Origin: Actinoallomurus liliacearum
Lineage (GTDB): Bacteria; Actinomycetota; Actinomycetes; Streptosporangiales; Streptosporangiaceae
Length of the DNA: 64,000 nucleotides
NCBI RefSeq assembly: GCF_039542035.1
Contig: NZ_BAABHJ010000005.1
Span: 620,001-684,000, forward strand
Reading direction: 5' to 3'
In this document: positions 7,014 to 14,331 of the stretch, one piece after another
Numbering within the stretch: the stretch's first letter is position 1
How the letters are laid out: each line of letters opens with the position of its first letter
The notes under the pieces: generated by a model
Seen by the model: the letters and a program-made list of their open reading frames with translations, nothing else
Database searches by the model: none
Told to the model about the DNA's origin: nothing
Translations under genes and position numbers: made by a program

Positions 7014-7609
7014 ACGTCGTCGATCGTCTGGTCGGCGGCGTGCCTCATCTTGAGGTGCTCCGCGCGGCCGACGGTGCCAAGCCAGTTGAACCGGCGGCGG
7101 TCCTACTGCCCACCCCGTACGGCGCAGTGAAGGTCGACGTGCTCGAAGTCCGGCAGGCAGAACTTGACCAGCCCAGCGACGACCCGGGTGATCGCCTCCA
7201 TGCTTCGGCACACGCCTGGGCCAACGACACCGCAACAGATCTCACCATCGAAGTGATCCGTACGAACGGCGAGCGGGTCGAGGTCATCACGCCGGTCGCC
7301 GAATCGGGCCCGCTGATCGCAATGAAACTCCAGGCAGTGATGAACCGATCTGCCGACAAACACGGCACCGACCTGCTCGATATCGTCCGCCTCACCTTTG
7401 ACGAGGCGACACGGCCTGCCTCGCTGGCTCAGATCCGTGCCGTCGACGCCGCGGTTGCATACGACATCGCGCTCCATGTCGACCTCTGGTTCGTACGCCG
7501 GCGCCAGGAAACGCTCCACTGGATACGTAACGCAGCCGGTGCGGATGTCACATTCGACGATCTCGACCTCGTCGCGGAGTTGCTGAACGCCGCCGCGCAG
7601 CGCGGGTGA

Positions 7610-7972
7610 GGAACATCGGGTAACAGCACCGGTCCGCTTTCAGTCATCAGCTGGTCATCGGGCCACTGCTGGACCGTCTCATCGAGCTCCGGGAAAACCC
7701 CTGGGATGCACAGGCTGTGGTGGAGCGGCAGATCGAGCGCGACCTCCTGGAAGAGACCCTCGCGGCAAAACAGGAAGGTCGTACCGGATGCTCGGCAAAG
7801 GCCCGCCCGTGGTGCCGATATGAAGGCTTTTGCCGTCGTCCTGGGCTGCGGTCGCCGAGCATTCGGTACGCCGGTTCGGTCCGGAACCTGTTGATCTTCT
7901 GCGGCGTCCCATTTGTACACGGGACGGCCGATGCTCCCCGGTGGGGGCACCGCCCCGTGAGATGGGAGCACG
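7610..7972 (+). other. Gap with a possible gene remnant
   Basis: From about 7654 the forward frame reads QLVIGPLLDRLIELREN and then an Ala/Glu/Arg-rich helix to about 7780. It resembles the interior of a small toxin-like protein, but no start or convincing family is visible, and the frame then turns into low-quality sequence. It may be a decayed gene at the right edge of the accessory island. Nothing else is seen in this gap. Confidence 0.25.
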
Positions 7973-8692
7973 GTGCCCAGTTACCTGCAGACGCTGCCAC
8001 TGCACACGATCACCGAGGTGTACGGCGAGGCCGGCTTGCGCGACCGGTTCTCCCGCGAGATCGAACGGTTCGCCGAGCCGGACTGGCGTCGGCTCAACAA
8101 GGCGCTCGCGCTGGCGAGCGACCTCCACCGCCAGGATCGGCGGGTGCGCGAACCGGTGGTCAACCATCTGCTGCGCGTGGCGCTGCGGGTGATGTGCCAC
8201 TACGAGGTGGACGACGTCGACATCATCGTCGCCTCTCTCCTGCACGACTCCGTCGAGGACCATCCCGTCGAATTGGCGGGGGATGGCCATGAGGACTCCA
8301 CCGAGGCCGCCTTGGGTGTCCTGTCCGCGGAGTTCGGTCCACGCGTCGCCGAGCTCGTACGTGCTGTGACGAATCCGGCGTACGACCGGACCCGTGACGT
8401 TCACGCCCAGTATCGAGCGCACGTCGTCACCAGCCTGGACCGTCACCCTGCGGCCCGCGTCATCAAGGTGTCCGACTTCACCGACAACGGTGTCGGGCTC
8501 GTTCACACCACCGGCCCGAAGCTCCGCAAGCTCGCCATGAAGTACCGCCCGCTCGTCCCCGAGCTGAAGGAACTCGTCAACCGCCCCGACACCCCGCTGG
8601 CGGCCCAGGTCAGGCTGCACATCATCGGCCAACTCGACCGCGCCGACCAACGGTTCACCGCCATTCTCCGAGGGCCCGGCGAGCGCTGGTAG
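7973..8692 (+). CDS. HD-domain phosphohydrolase (RelA/SpoT hydrolase-like)
   Basis: 239 residues, GTG start. The HD-superfamily metal ligands are present in order: His65 (VVNHLLRV), His91-Asp92 (LLHDSVED) and an Asp in KVSDFTDN. The ED after the HD pair and the N-terminal 'LNKALALASDLH' helix (cf. AxxFAxxAH of RelA/SpoT hydrolase domains) suggest a stand-alone ppGpp-hydrolase-like or related nucleotidase domain. No synthetase domain is present. Substrate unproven. It is the first ordinary-looking gene right of the accessory island. Confidence 0.75.
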   Translation: MPSYLQTLPLHTITEVYGEAGLRDRFSREIERFAEPDWRRLNKALALASDLHRQDRRVREPVVNHLLRVALRVMCHYEVDDVDIIVASLLHDSVEDHPVELAGDGHEDSTEAALGVLSAEFGPRVAELVRAVTNPAYDRTRDVHAQYRAHVVTSLDRHPAARVIKVSDFTDNGVGLVHTTGPKLRKLAMKYRPLVPELKELVNRPDTPLAAQVRLHIIGQLDRADQRFTAILRGPGERW

Positions 8693-8777
8693 GGCGGCGC
8701 GAAAACGGGTTGGCGGGGCCGCGTTCGGGTTGATAGCTTCTCCCGAAGCCGTGAGACCACGCCAGGAGGTGAGACCC

Positions 8778-8837
8778 ATGAACGTTGTACGCAGGTGGGT
8801 GCTCCCCCTCGTTGTCACGGTTGGGCGATTGACGTAG
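8778..8837 (+). CDS. Possible 19-residue upstream peptide
   Basis: A strong Shine-Dalgarno (AGGAGGTG) lies 7 bases before an ATG that opens a 19-codon frame (MNVVRRWVLPLVVTVGRLT) ending TAG, 50 bp before the hydrolase gene. It may be a leader peptide or the decayed start of a longer gene. There is no homology to judge by. Confidence 0.3.
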   Translation: MNVVRRWVLPLVVTVGRLT

Positions 8838-8887
8838 GGGTCGCCGGGAGCGCCTGGACAACGAGGCATTCCCGAAAGGCAACACCT

Positions 8888-9661
8888 ATGCATTCTGTGC
8901 GTTTCACCGCGGAGACATCGTCGAACGGTGTCGTCGAACGCGACTTCATGGTGGGCGAGGTTCCCGGCGTGCTCTGGTCGCCCGTATCCGGCTCCGACCA
9001 TGCCCCGCTGGTGCTGATGGGTCACGGTGGCGGCCTGCACAAGAAGACGCCGGGACTCATGGCCCGCGCCCACGACACCGTGACCAGGTGGGGTTTCACC
9101 GTGGTCGCCATCGATGCGCCCGGACACGGCGACCGCCCGCGTATGGCGGAGGACGAGCAGGCCCGCGCCGACATTCAGCAGGCCGTGGCGGCAGGCGAGA
9201 TCGAGCGCTTCGAGTCGATCAGCGTCCGCTACAGCAACTCACTCGCTGAGCGTGCCGTACCGGAATGGCAGGCGACCCTGGACGCCCTGCAGGAACTGCC
9301 CGAGATCGGCGCCGAAGCGCCGATCGGCTACGGGGGCGGCATGTCGTTGGGCACCGCGATCGGAATCCCGCTGACGGCGGTCGAGCCCAGGATCAGCGCC
9401 GCGATCTTCGGCGGCGGGTTCTTCGCTCACGAGGCCCTGCTCGAGGCGGCGAGGCGGATCACCGTCCCGGTCCAGTTCCTGCTTCCGTGGGACGAAGAGT
9501 ACGTCGGTCGCCAATCCGTCCTCGCGTTGTTCGACGCATTCGCCTCTGAGGACAAGACGTTGCTCGCCAACCCCGGCACCCATCGCAGGATGCGCTGGGT
9601 CGGGGTCGACGACGAGTTCTTGGTCCGGCATCTCGGCCGGGCCGGCACGTCACCGGCCTGA
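8888..9661 (+). CDS. Alpha/beta hydrolase (dienelactone-hydrolase-like)
   Basis: 257 residues from ATG 8888; the frame is open upstream, but no better start is seen. It has the oxyanion-hole motif MGHGGG, the nucleophile elbow GMSLG (in GYGGGMSLGTA) and a late His in the segment after LLANPGTHRR, giving a complete hydrolase triad. An acidic strand end at 'LPWDEE' could supply the Asp. The fold is typical of small cytosolic esterases or lactonases; the substrate is unknown. The gene is followed by a 15-bp hairpin and an unrelated 270-bp gap. Confidence 0.8.
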   Translation: MHSVRFTAETSSNGVVERDFMVGEVPGVLWSPVSGSDHAPLVLMGHGGGLHKKTPGLMARAHDTVTRWGFTVVAIDAPGHGDRPRMAEDEQARADIQQAVAAGEIERFESISVRYSNSLAERAVPEWQATLDALQELPEIGAEAPIGYGGGMSLGTAIGIPLTAVEPRISAAIFGGGFFAHEALLEAARRITVPVQFLLPWDEEYVGRQSVLALFDAFASEDKTLLANPGTHRRMRWVGVDDEFLVRHLGRAGTSPA

Positions 9662-9668
9662 CCTGACC

Positions 9669-9705
9669 GGTATCGGCGTCCGGCTCCGCGCCGGACGCCG
9701 ATACC
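9669..9705 (+). terminator. Hairpin after the alpha/beta hydrolase
   Basis: Bases 9669-9683 and 9691-9705 are perfect 15-bp complements around a 7-base loop, starting 8 bp after the stop codon. No T-run follows, as is common for actinobacterial terminators. Confidence 0.65.
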
Positions 9706-9973
9706 GCCGTCCCACGCGAGGGCGATGTCGGGTAGAGCCGTCGCAGATCGATTCGCGATGGATATGTGGCTTTTGCGTGATCCGTCGTTATCGAATGGAA
9801 GTCCAGATTGGTGCTAGAGGTGGCGTGTAGCTGATTGTGAAGCCGGCCTAGATTCTTCGGCAAGAGCGATACTTACCTGGGCGGAGGCCGAATTTCTTGG
9901 GTAATCAGCAAAACGCGTGGCAATGCAGGTAGCAAGCCGCCGGCCTGCTACCGCTCACACCTAAGGGGGACAT
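9706..9973. other. Low-GC gap before a small secreted protein gene
   Basis: About 270 bp without a convincing gene on either strand. From about 9750 the sequence is clearly less GC-rich than its surroundings and includes possible promoter elements for the gene at 9974. A purine-rich AAGGGGGA just before 9974 is a good ribosome site. Confidence 0.4.
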
Positions 9974-10291
9974 GTGAGGCTTAAAATGATAGCTCTGGCG
10001 GGCACGGTGCTGGCGACCATGACCGTGGGAGTTGCGGCGCCCGCCTTCGCGGCGTCGCAGGCGGTTCCGCAACCGCCCCGGCAGCGCGAGTCGCAGGACA
10101 CGTCGCGGGCGGTTCCACGACCGCCCCGGCCGGGCGCGCCGACGATCGCGGATGTCCCAAGGCTCCCCCGTCGTACCGCCGACGAAGATCTTTGTCCCAT
10201 ACCCTCGCTCTCCAGCGATCCCTCTGGCATTACGTGCGATATCGAGGGTGGAGTTTTTCGGTATGACCGTGTTACTTCGCTCCTGGATTAA
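9974..10291 (+). CDS. Small secreted protein of unknown function
   Basis: 105 residues, GTG start with AAGGGGG 5 bases upstream. It has a clear Sec signal peptide: basic MRLK, a hydrophobic core and cleavage after APAFA (about residue 26). The mature part is Pro/Arg-rich with repeats of the type AVPxPPRxxxxQ, then a C-terminal part with two cysteines (DLCPIPS and ITCDIEGG) that could form one disulphide. No family is recognised. Confidence 0.6.
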   Translation: MRLKMIALAGTVLATMTVGVAAPAFAASQAVPQPPRQRESQDTSRAVPRPPRPGAPTIADVPRLPRRTADEDLCPIPSLSSDPSGITCDIEGGVFRYDRVTSLLD

Positions 10292-10340
10292 TGACTCCAA
10301 GGGCTGTGGTGGTGGTCAGCGATCGTTGAATACATGTGAA

Positions 10341-10631
10341 TCAACGGGATGGTCGGGCGCGATCGGTGGCCGGTGTCCTGCCTTGGGGCGGGAGGCCGGT
10401 GCCCGCAAGCTCGTTGGCGATCTCGGGCTGGCGCGCCTGCCCGCAGTTTCCCAAGTCGGGTGTCCGGGTCGTCCGGCCGCAGACCGGCCACCAGGCTCCC
10501 CAATTCAGCCCGGCGACCTGCGTGGCCTCTGCCGGCCGCGACGACACGGCCAGGCCGCTGACCACGGCCGCACCGCCTAAGCCCGCGCGGAGCAGGGCTC
10601 GTCTGCTCAGTGCCTTGTCGGAGTGGGTCAT
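10341..10631 (-). pseudogene. Tat-signal secreted protein, frameshifted remnant
   Basis: The N-terminus is a textbook twin-arginine signal: SRRALLRAGLGGAA, then a hydrophobic stretch and an AEA cleavage site near residue 36. After it, coding sense seems to jump frames: 'ELGSLVAGLRPDDPDTRLGKLRAG' reads well in the neighbouring frame, and 'QPEIANELAGTGLPP' reads well in the first. This suggests two compensating frameshifts or decay. The frame ends early, and no complete mature domain can be named. Confidence 0.45.
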
Positions 10632-10875
10632 GCCACCCTCCCGTCAGTGAAGGACACTTGGAGTCCAACCGATATCCGGGTTCTATGTACGAACGGCGGC
10701 CAGTGCAACGCGTTGACCGAATCCCGCCAACGCTGCGCACCCCGACCTTGACGTCGTTGCGAACGTCGGCGGGTCGTGTGATCAACAGCACGATGCCGCT
10801 CGGAGAGCGGTCGGCACAGTCCCTCCTGACTAGAGTCCGAGCCCTTTTCACAGGGCCCGACAAAAGGAGCATCAC

Positions 10876-11040
10876 ATGGTCGCCAAGGACTGGAAGGCCT
10901 CCAAGGCCAAGCAGCAGCCCAGCGGGTCGCAGAAGCAGCCGGCCAGCGACACGCGGCTCGGCCTCACGCGGGCCCGTCAGGACGGCACCGGCGAGACGCG
11001 CCAGAAGGCCTGGCGCAACACCGGCGGCACGCACAACTAG
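10876..11040 (+). CDS. Tiny hydrophilic protein, duplicate 1
   Basis: 54 residues from ATG 10876 with AAAAGGAGC 5 bases upstream. The product is strongly hydrophilic, Lys/Gln/Arg-rich and has no cysteine: MVAKDWKASKAKQQ, then RARQDGTGETRQKAW, ending THN. It is paralogous to the gene at 11353: AK-W--SKA-Q near the start, 'ARQ-----ET' in the middle and a HN terminus. A perfect terminator hairpin follows at 11104. It has its own promoter region and terminator, hence a monocistronic unit. Function unknown. Confidence 0.65.
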   Translation: MVAKDWKASKAKQQPSGSQKQPASDTRLGLTRARQDGTGETRQKAWRNTGGTHN

Positions 11041-11103
11041 CTGTCGGTGAGGACCATCCCACGCGGGTGAGTCCACGTTGACAGCGAGCCGCTCTGGCTC
11101 AAT

Positions 11104-11136
11104 AGCAGCCCCCCTCTGGGGGGCTGCTTTCTTTTC
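11104..11136 (+). terminator. Intrinsic terminator after tiny gene 1
   Basis: An 11-bp perfect stem (AGCAGCCCCCC / GGGGGGCTGCT) with a 3-base loop, followed by TTCTTTTC. Confidence 0.92.
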
Positions 11137-11352
11137 ACAGGAGTGTACGTAGGGTAATCACCCTCCTTCGTGTCTCGACTTTCATCGGCCTGAAGTGCGG
11201 GAAGTTTGGCATCGGGCATGGCGGCACCTCGTTTCGAACGGCCGTTGGTCGTGTGAGCGACAGCACAATGCCGTTCGGAGAGCGGTCGGAACAGTCCCAT
11301 GTGACCAGAGTTCAAGCCCACGCTTTGCGGGGCCAGACAAATGGAGCATCAG

Positions 11353-11511
11353 ATGGCCAAGAACTGGCAGGAGTCCAAGGCGAACCAGGTTGCCAGCGGG
11401 GACTCGCGGCGGGACGTCGTGATCACGGAGGGCCACCTCTCCGAGGCCCGTCAGCAGGCCGGCGAGGACCAGGAGACCGCGGACGAGAACGTCCGCCACA
11501 GCCACAACTAG
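11353..11511 (+). CDS. Tiny hydrophilic protein, duplicate 2
   Basis: 52 residues from ATG 11353 with an AATGGAGC ribosome site. The sequence begins MAKNWQESKANQ; an acidic helix follows (LSEARQQAGEDQETADE), and it ends RHSHN. It is paralogous to the preceding tiny gene but more acidic. The 'EGHLSEARQ' part faintly recalls the N-terminal helix of some HigA-type antitoxins, but no helix-turn-helix is present, so I make no functional claim. Confidence 0.65.
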   Translation: MAKNWQESKANQVASGDSRRDVVITEGHLSEARQQAGEDQETADENVRHSHN

Positions 11512-11577
11512 CCGCTGGCGGTCGCGACCATCCCCTGCGGGTGAGTCGTACTGACAGCGAGCCCCCTTCAGCTCGAC

Positions 11578-11610
11578 GGCAGCCCCCCACCCGGGGGGCT
11601 GCCTTTTTTA
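11578..11610 (+). terminator. Intrinsic terminator after tiny gene 2
   Basis: An 11-bp perfect stem (GGCAGCCCCCC / GGGGGGCTGCC) with a 4-base loop, followed by TTTTTTA, one of the clearest terminators in the window. Confidence 0.95.
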
Positions 11611-11749
11611 ACCGGGCTTGTACTTAGGGTAATCACCTCTTTCGTGCCTTGGCCGACTTCCATCGGCCTGAAGTGCGGGAAGTTTGGTATCGGGCATGGC
11701 GGGCATCTGCTGGCACACCTACCTACAAGGCATGAAGGGGAGCGCGGCG

Positions 11750-11950
11750 ATGGGCGTGATGTTCCGCAAGCGGCAGAAGTTCGGACCGCTGATCCTCAAT
11801 TTCACCGAGCACGGTTTCTCTTCCTGGAGCATCAAAATCGGCCGCTGGTCGTGGAACTCCCGGTCCCGGGCGCACCGAGTCGACCTGCCCGGTCCGCTGT
11901 CCTGGAAGCAGAACAAGTCCCGCAGGCGGGACCGCGTCGAGCATCGGTGA
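11750..11950 (+). CDS. DUF4236-like small basic protein
   Basis: 66 residues from ATG 11750, preceded by AAGGGGAG. The start MGVMFRKRQKFGPLILNF matches the pattern of DUF4236 (MG-x-x-FRK-x-x-x-x-GP) with short beta-strands (GFSSWSIKIGRWSW) and a basic C-terminus. Family members are small and of unknown role. The bases just upstream are the tail of the 475-bp duplicated unit. An alternative start is ATG 11732. Confidence 0.7.
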   Translation: MGVMFRKRQKFGPLILNFTEHGFSSWSIKIGRWSWNSRSRAHRVDLPGPLSWKQNKSRRRDRVEHR

Positions 11951-11959
11951 TCGCGGAGT

Positions 11960-12823
11960 TCAGCGCAGGGACGTCGGCGTAGGAGTGGTCTCGGCCGTCT
12001 CCACGGCGGGCTCGCCGAAGCGGGCGAGGGCGAGTGTGCCCGCGACGGCGATCAGGAAGCCCAGCACGGCGCTCCAGGCGTACCCGTGACGGGTGCCGTC
12101 GCCGAGGAGGAACACTCCGACCAGTGCCGGCACCACGGTCTCGGCCACGACCATCGCGGCGGTGGTCGTGGTCACCGAGCCGCGCTGCAGCGCGGTGGCG
12201 AAGAACAGGAACGCCGACAGGCCGCCGCCCGCCACGACGTACGTCGCCGGGTCGCGCAGGAGGTCGAGCGGGGACAGGCTCACCAGCACCCGCGCGCCGA
12301 TGGCCACGAAACCGAACCCCAGGCCCGCGACGAATCCGAGCACGGCCGACCGGGTCTCTCCGCGCAGGCGTCCGGCCGCGAGGCCCGCCACCGCCATCGC
12401 GACGGCGCAGCCGAGCAGCGCGAGCCGGAACGCCAGGCTCACCGATGCCGGGTTCTCGTGGCCGGCGGCCAGGCCGAGCAGCGCCAGCCCGACGCAGACC
12501 GCGGCGACCGCGCCCCACTCGCGGGCGGACAGCCGGATGTGCAGGACCCAGGCGGCGACGACCGCGGTGACCGCCAGGTTGGCGGCGATCACCGCCTGCA
12601 CGACGAACAGCGGCAGGGACCGCAGCGCCGCCAGTTCGGCGACGAAGCCCAGGAGATCCAGCGCCGTGCCGACCAGGAACGGGAGCCGCCGGATGAGGCG
12701 GACCAGCAGCCGTGGATCGACGCCCGCACCCGTCGGCGTCGTGCGCGCGGCGAGGGCCTGCAGCACGCTCCCGGTTCCGAAACAGATCGCGGCGGCGATC
12801 GCCCCGAGCAGACTCCAGACCAT
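11960..12823 (-). CDS. DMT-superfamily permease (EamA-like)
   Basis: 287 residues with about nine or ten hydrophobic helices and a polar tail (ETAETTPTPTSLR). 'ALRSLPLFVVQAVIAANLAVTAVVAAW' in the middle of the first half and 'QRGSVTTTTAAMVVAETVVPALVG' in the second are typical of actinobacterial EamA/DMT-type integral membrane proteins. The substrate is unknown. It is convergent with the DUF4236-like gene and divergent from the lamin-tail gene. Confidence 0.75.
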   Translation of the reverse strand: MVWSLLGAIAAAICFGTGSVLQALAARTTPTGAGVDPRLLVRLIRRLPFLVGTALDLLGFVAELAALRSLPLFVVQAVIAANLAVTAVVAAWVLHIRLSAREWGAVAAVCVGLALLGLAAGHENPASVSLAFRLALLGCAVAMAVAGLAAGRLRGETRSAVLGFVAGLGFGFVAIGARVLVSLSPLDLLRDPATYVVAGGGLSAFLFFATALQRGSVTTTTAAMVVAETVVPALVGVFLLGDGTRHGYAWSAVLGFLIAVAGTLALARFGEPAVETAETTPTPTSLR

Positions 12824-12976
12824 CCCCCGAGCCTACGGCCCGACCGAGCGGCCTGTCCGCTCCGACCGCGACGCGGGTCAGGAGGCCATGGTTGTCCCGC
12901 TGATTGGGCCTTATCGGGCCATTTCCTACTGGCTGGTCATCTCGGTTGTTTCGGGACGTATAACTATGATCACGCC

Positions 12977-13423
12977 ATGAAGTCACGTCACTTCGCTGGA
13001 ATCACGGCAGCGCTCGCGGTAACGGCAACCCTCTTCTCGGCACTTCCCGCCCAGGCGGCCTCGTCCGTTCAGATCTACCGGGTCTACTACGACTCCCCGG
13101 GCTCCGATAACCGGAGCAACACGAGCCTGAACGCCGAGTGGGTCCAGATCATCAACCGTGGCTCGACTTCCCGTTCCCTCACCGGCTGGAAGCTGCGCGA
13201 CCGGACCGGATACACGTACACGTTCGGCAGTTTCCGGCTGGGCGCCCGGAAGACCGTCTATGTCCACACCGGCAGGGGTACGGACACGACGAAGAACCGC
13301 TACTGGGGCCGGCGGGCCTACGTCTGGAACAACACCGGCGACACCGCCTACCTGCGCAGCCCCTCCGGCTCTTTGATCGACAAGTGCTCCTGGGGTTCGT
13401 CGGGCAGTTCCCGGTACTGCTGA
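12977..13423 (+). CDS. Secreted lamin-tail-domain protein
   Basis: 148 residues from ATG 12977. The Sec signal peptide is cleaved after ALPAQA (about residue 27). The mature part is one lamin-tail (LTD) beta-sandwich: VQIYRVYYDSPGSDN, then NAEWVQIINRG, LTGWKLRDRTG-YTYTF, GARKTVYVHTGRGTDT, 'YVWNNTGDTAYLRSPSG' and a C-terminal cysteine pair. Stand-alone LTD proteins are common exported products of actinobacteria and may bind cell wall or DNA; the role here is unproven. Confidence 0.82.
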   Translation: MKSRHFAGITAALAVTATLFSALPAQAASSVQIYRVYYDSPGSDNRSNTSLNAEWVQIINRGSTSRSLTGWKLRDRTGYTYTFGSFRLGARKTVYVHTGRGTDTTKNRYWGRRAYVWNNTGDTAYLRSPSGSLIDKCSWGSSGSSRYC

Positions 13424-13512
13424 GACGAGTCGACTGATCACTGGCGATCGCGGTGCTCTATCGGCGCCGAACGCCAGTGCTCAACGTTCCGGCCGCTGCG
13501 ATACTGCGGCGC

Positions 13513-14175
13513 ATGGCGAATCCGACTTCTGTCCTCGAGGTCGCGTACAGCGACCTGATAGCCCTGGTCGAGAAGCTGGATGACGACGCGGCCTGGCGGC
13601 CCACCGGGTGCGCGGGCTGGGCAGCGCGTGATCTGGTGTTCCATCTGCTGGGGGACGCGCAGCGGGCGCTGGTGGCGCTCGGGACCCCGGCGACCGGGCC
13701 GGCGGACGTGGACGCCGTCACCTACTGGCGGGCGTGGCGGCCGGGAGACCCCGACGCCGATCTCTCGCGGCGCAACACCCGGATCATGGCGAGCGTCTGG
13801 TCGGGCATCCGCCCGCTGGCGGACCTGTACGCGGAGACGGCGCGCGCCGTGCTCGTCCACGCGCGCCGGTTCGAAGGCGACGAACTCGTCGCCACTCAGG
13901 GGCACACGCTGACGGTCGGCGACCTGCTGGCGACGCTGGCGGTGGAGGCGGGCGTGCACCAGCTCGACCTCACGGCGCACCTGCCCGGCCCGCCGCCCGC
14001 ACCTCCGGTGCTCCGTCTCGTACGGGACGTGCTGGACGGGCTCATCGGCCGGCCGGTGGCGCAGGACTGGGACGACGCCCACTACGTGCGGGCGGGCACC
14101 GGGCGTACGCCGCTCACCGCCGCGGAGCGGGAGTCCCTCGGCCCGGCGGCCGAGCTCTTTCCCGTCTTCGGCTGA
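13513..14175 (+). CDS. Mycothiol-dependent maleylpyruvate isomerase-family (DinB-like) protein
   Basis: 220 residues; I chose ATG 13513 over a more upstream GTG because the homologous part begins with it. 'WRPTGCAGWAARDLVFHLLGDAQRAL' is the metal-binding first helix region (Cys, His), and 'LAVEAGVHQLDLTAHL' supplies the later His. This is the pattern of TIGR03083-type proteins, four-helix metal enzymes that often use mycothiol. The specific reaction is not known. Confidence 0.75.
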   Translation: MANPTSVLEVAYSDLIALVEKLDDDAAWRPTGCAGWAARDLVFHLLGDAQRALVALGTPATGPADVDAVTYWRAWRPGDPDADLSRRNTRIMASVWSGIRPLADLYAETARAVLVHARRFEGDELVATQGHTLTVGDLLATLAVEAGVHQLDLTAHLPGPPPAPPVLRLVRDVLDGLIGRPVAQDWDDAHYVRAGTGRTPLTAAERESLGPAAELFPVFG

Positions 14176-14331
14176 GGCGGGCGGTGGGCCGGTGCCCACC
14201 GCACCGCCGTCCCGGAAATCCACCGTCCGTTCGCCGCGACGCACCGCCGGCCATCGCGGTTTCCGCCGTCCGTTCGCCGCGACCCAGCGCCCGCCGTCGC
14301 CGGATCCGCCATCCGCGACCCGCCGTCTGGA

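Larger units (their letters stand above)
5808..7609 (+). pseudogene. AbiEii-like nucleotidyltransferase toxin, interrupted by an IS
   Basis: Two in-frame halves, 5808-5981 and 7013-7609, flank an insertion sequence. Removing the IS with one TA copy restores a continuous 256-residue frame. The N-terminal half has the nucleotidyltransferase signature VIVGGLAVLSR and ends at RATVDL; the second half begins with D, so the junction rebuilds a DLD (DxD) catalytic motif around residues 57-59. The second half contains LIAMKLQAVMNRSADKHGTD, a Lys-rich helix typical of AbiEii/AbiGii toxins. As sequenced, the first half ends after 15 IS-encoded residues and the second has no start of its own, so the toxin should be inactive. 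The gene starts inside the end of the regulator gene. Confidence 0.72.
10761..11224 (+). repeat. Tandem duplication unit, copy 1 (475-bp period)
   Basis: The unit runs from 'GGTCGTGTGA' past a tiny gene and its terminator to 'GGGCATGGCGG'. Copy 2 lies 475 bp downstream: the GAACG start, the TAGGGTAATCACC block and the terminator are spaced by almost exactly that distance. Promoter region, gene and terminator were duplicated together. Confidence 0.85.
11236..11702 (+). repeat. Tandem duplication unit, copy 2
   Basis: This is the second copy of the unit at 10761-11224, with upstream region, tiny gene and terminator in the same order. Non-coding parts are as well conserved as the coding part. 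Confidence 0.85.

Noticed and set aside
9320..9360. Apparent loss of the nucleophile in the alpha/beta hydrolase (GYGGG)
   Set aside because: Aligning one residue further places a proper GMSLG elbow with the serine, so the enzyme is probably active.
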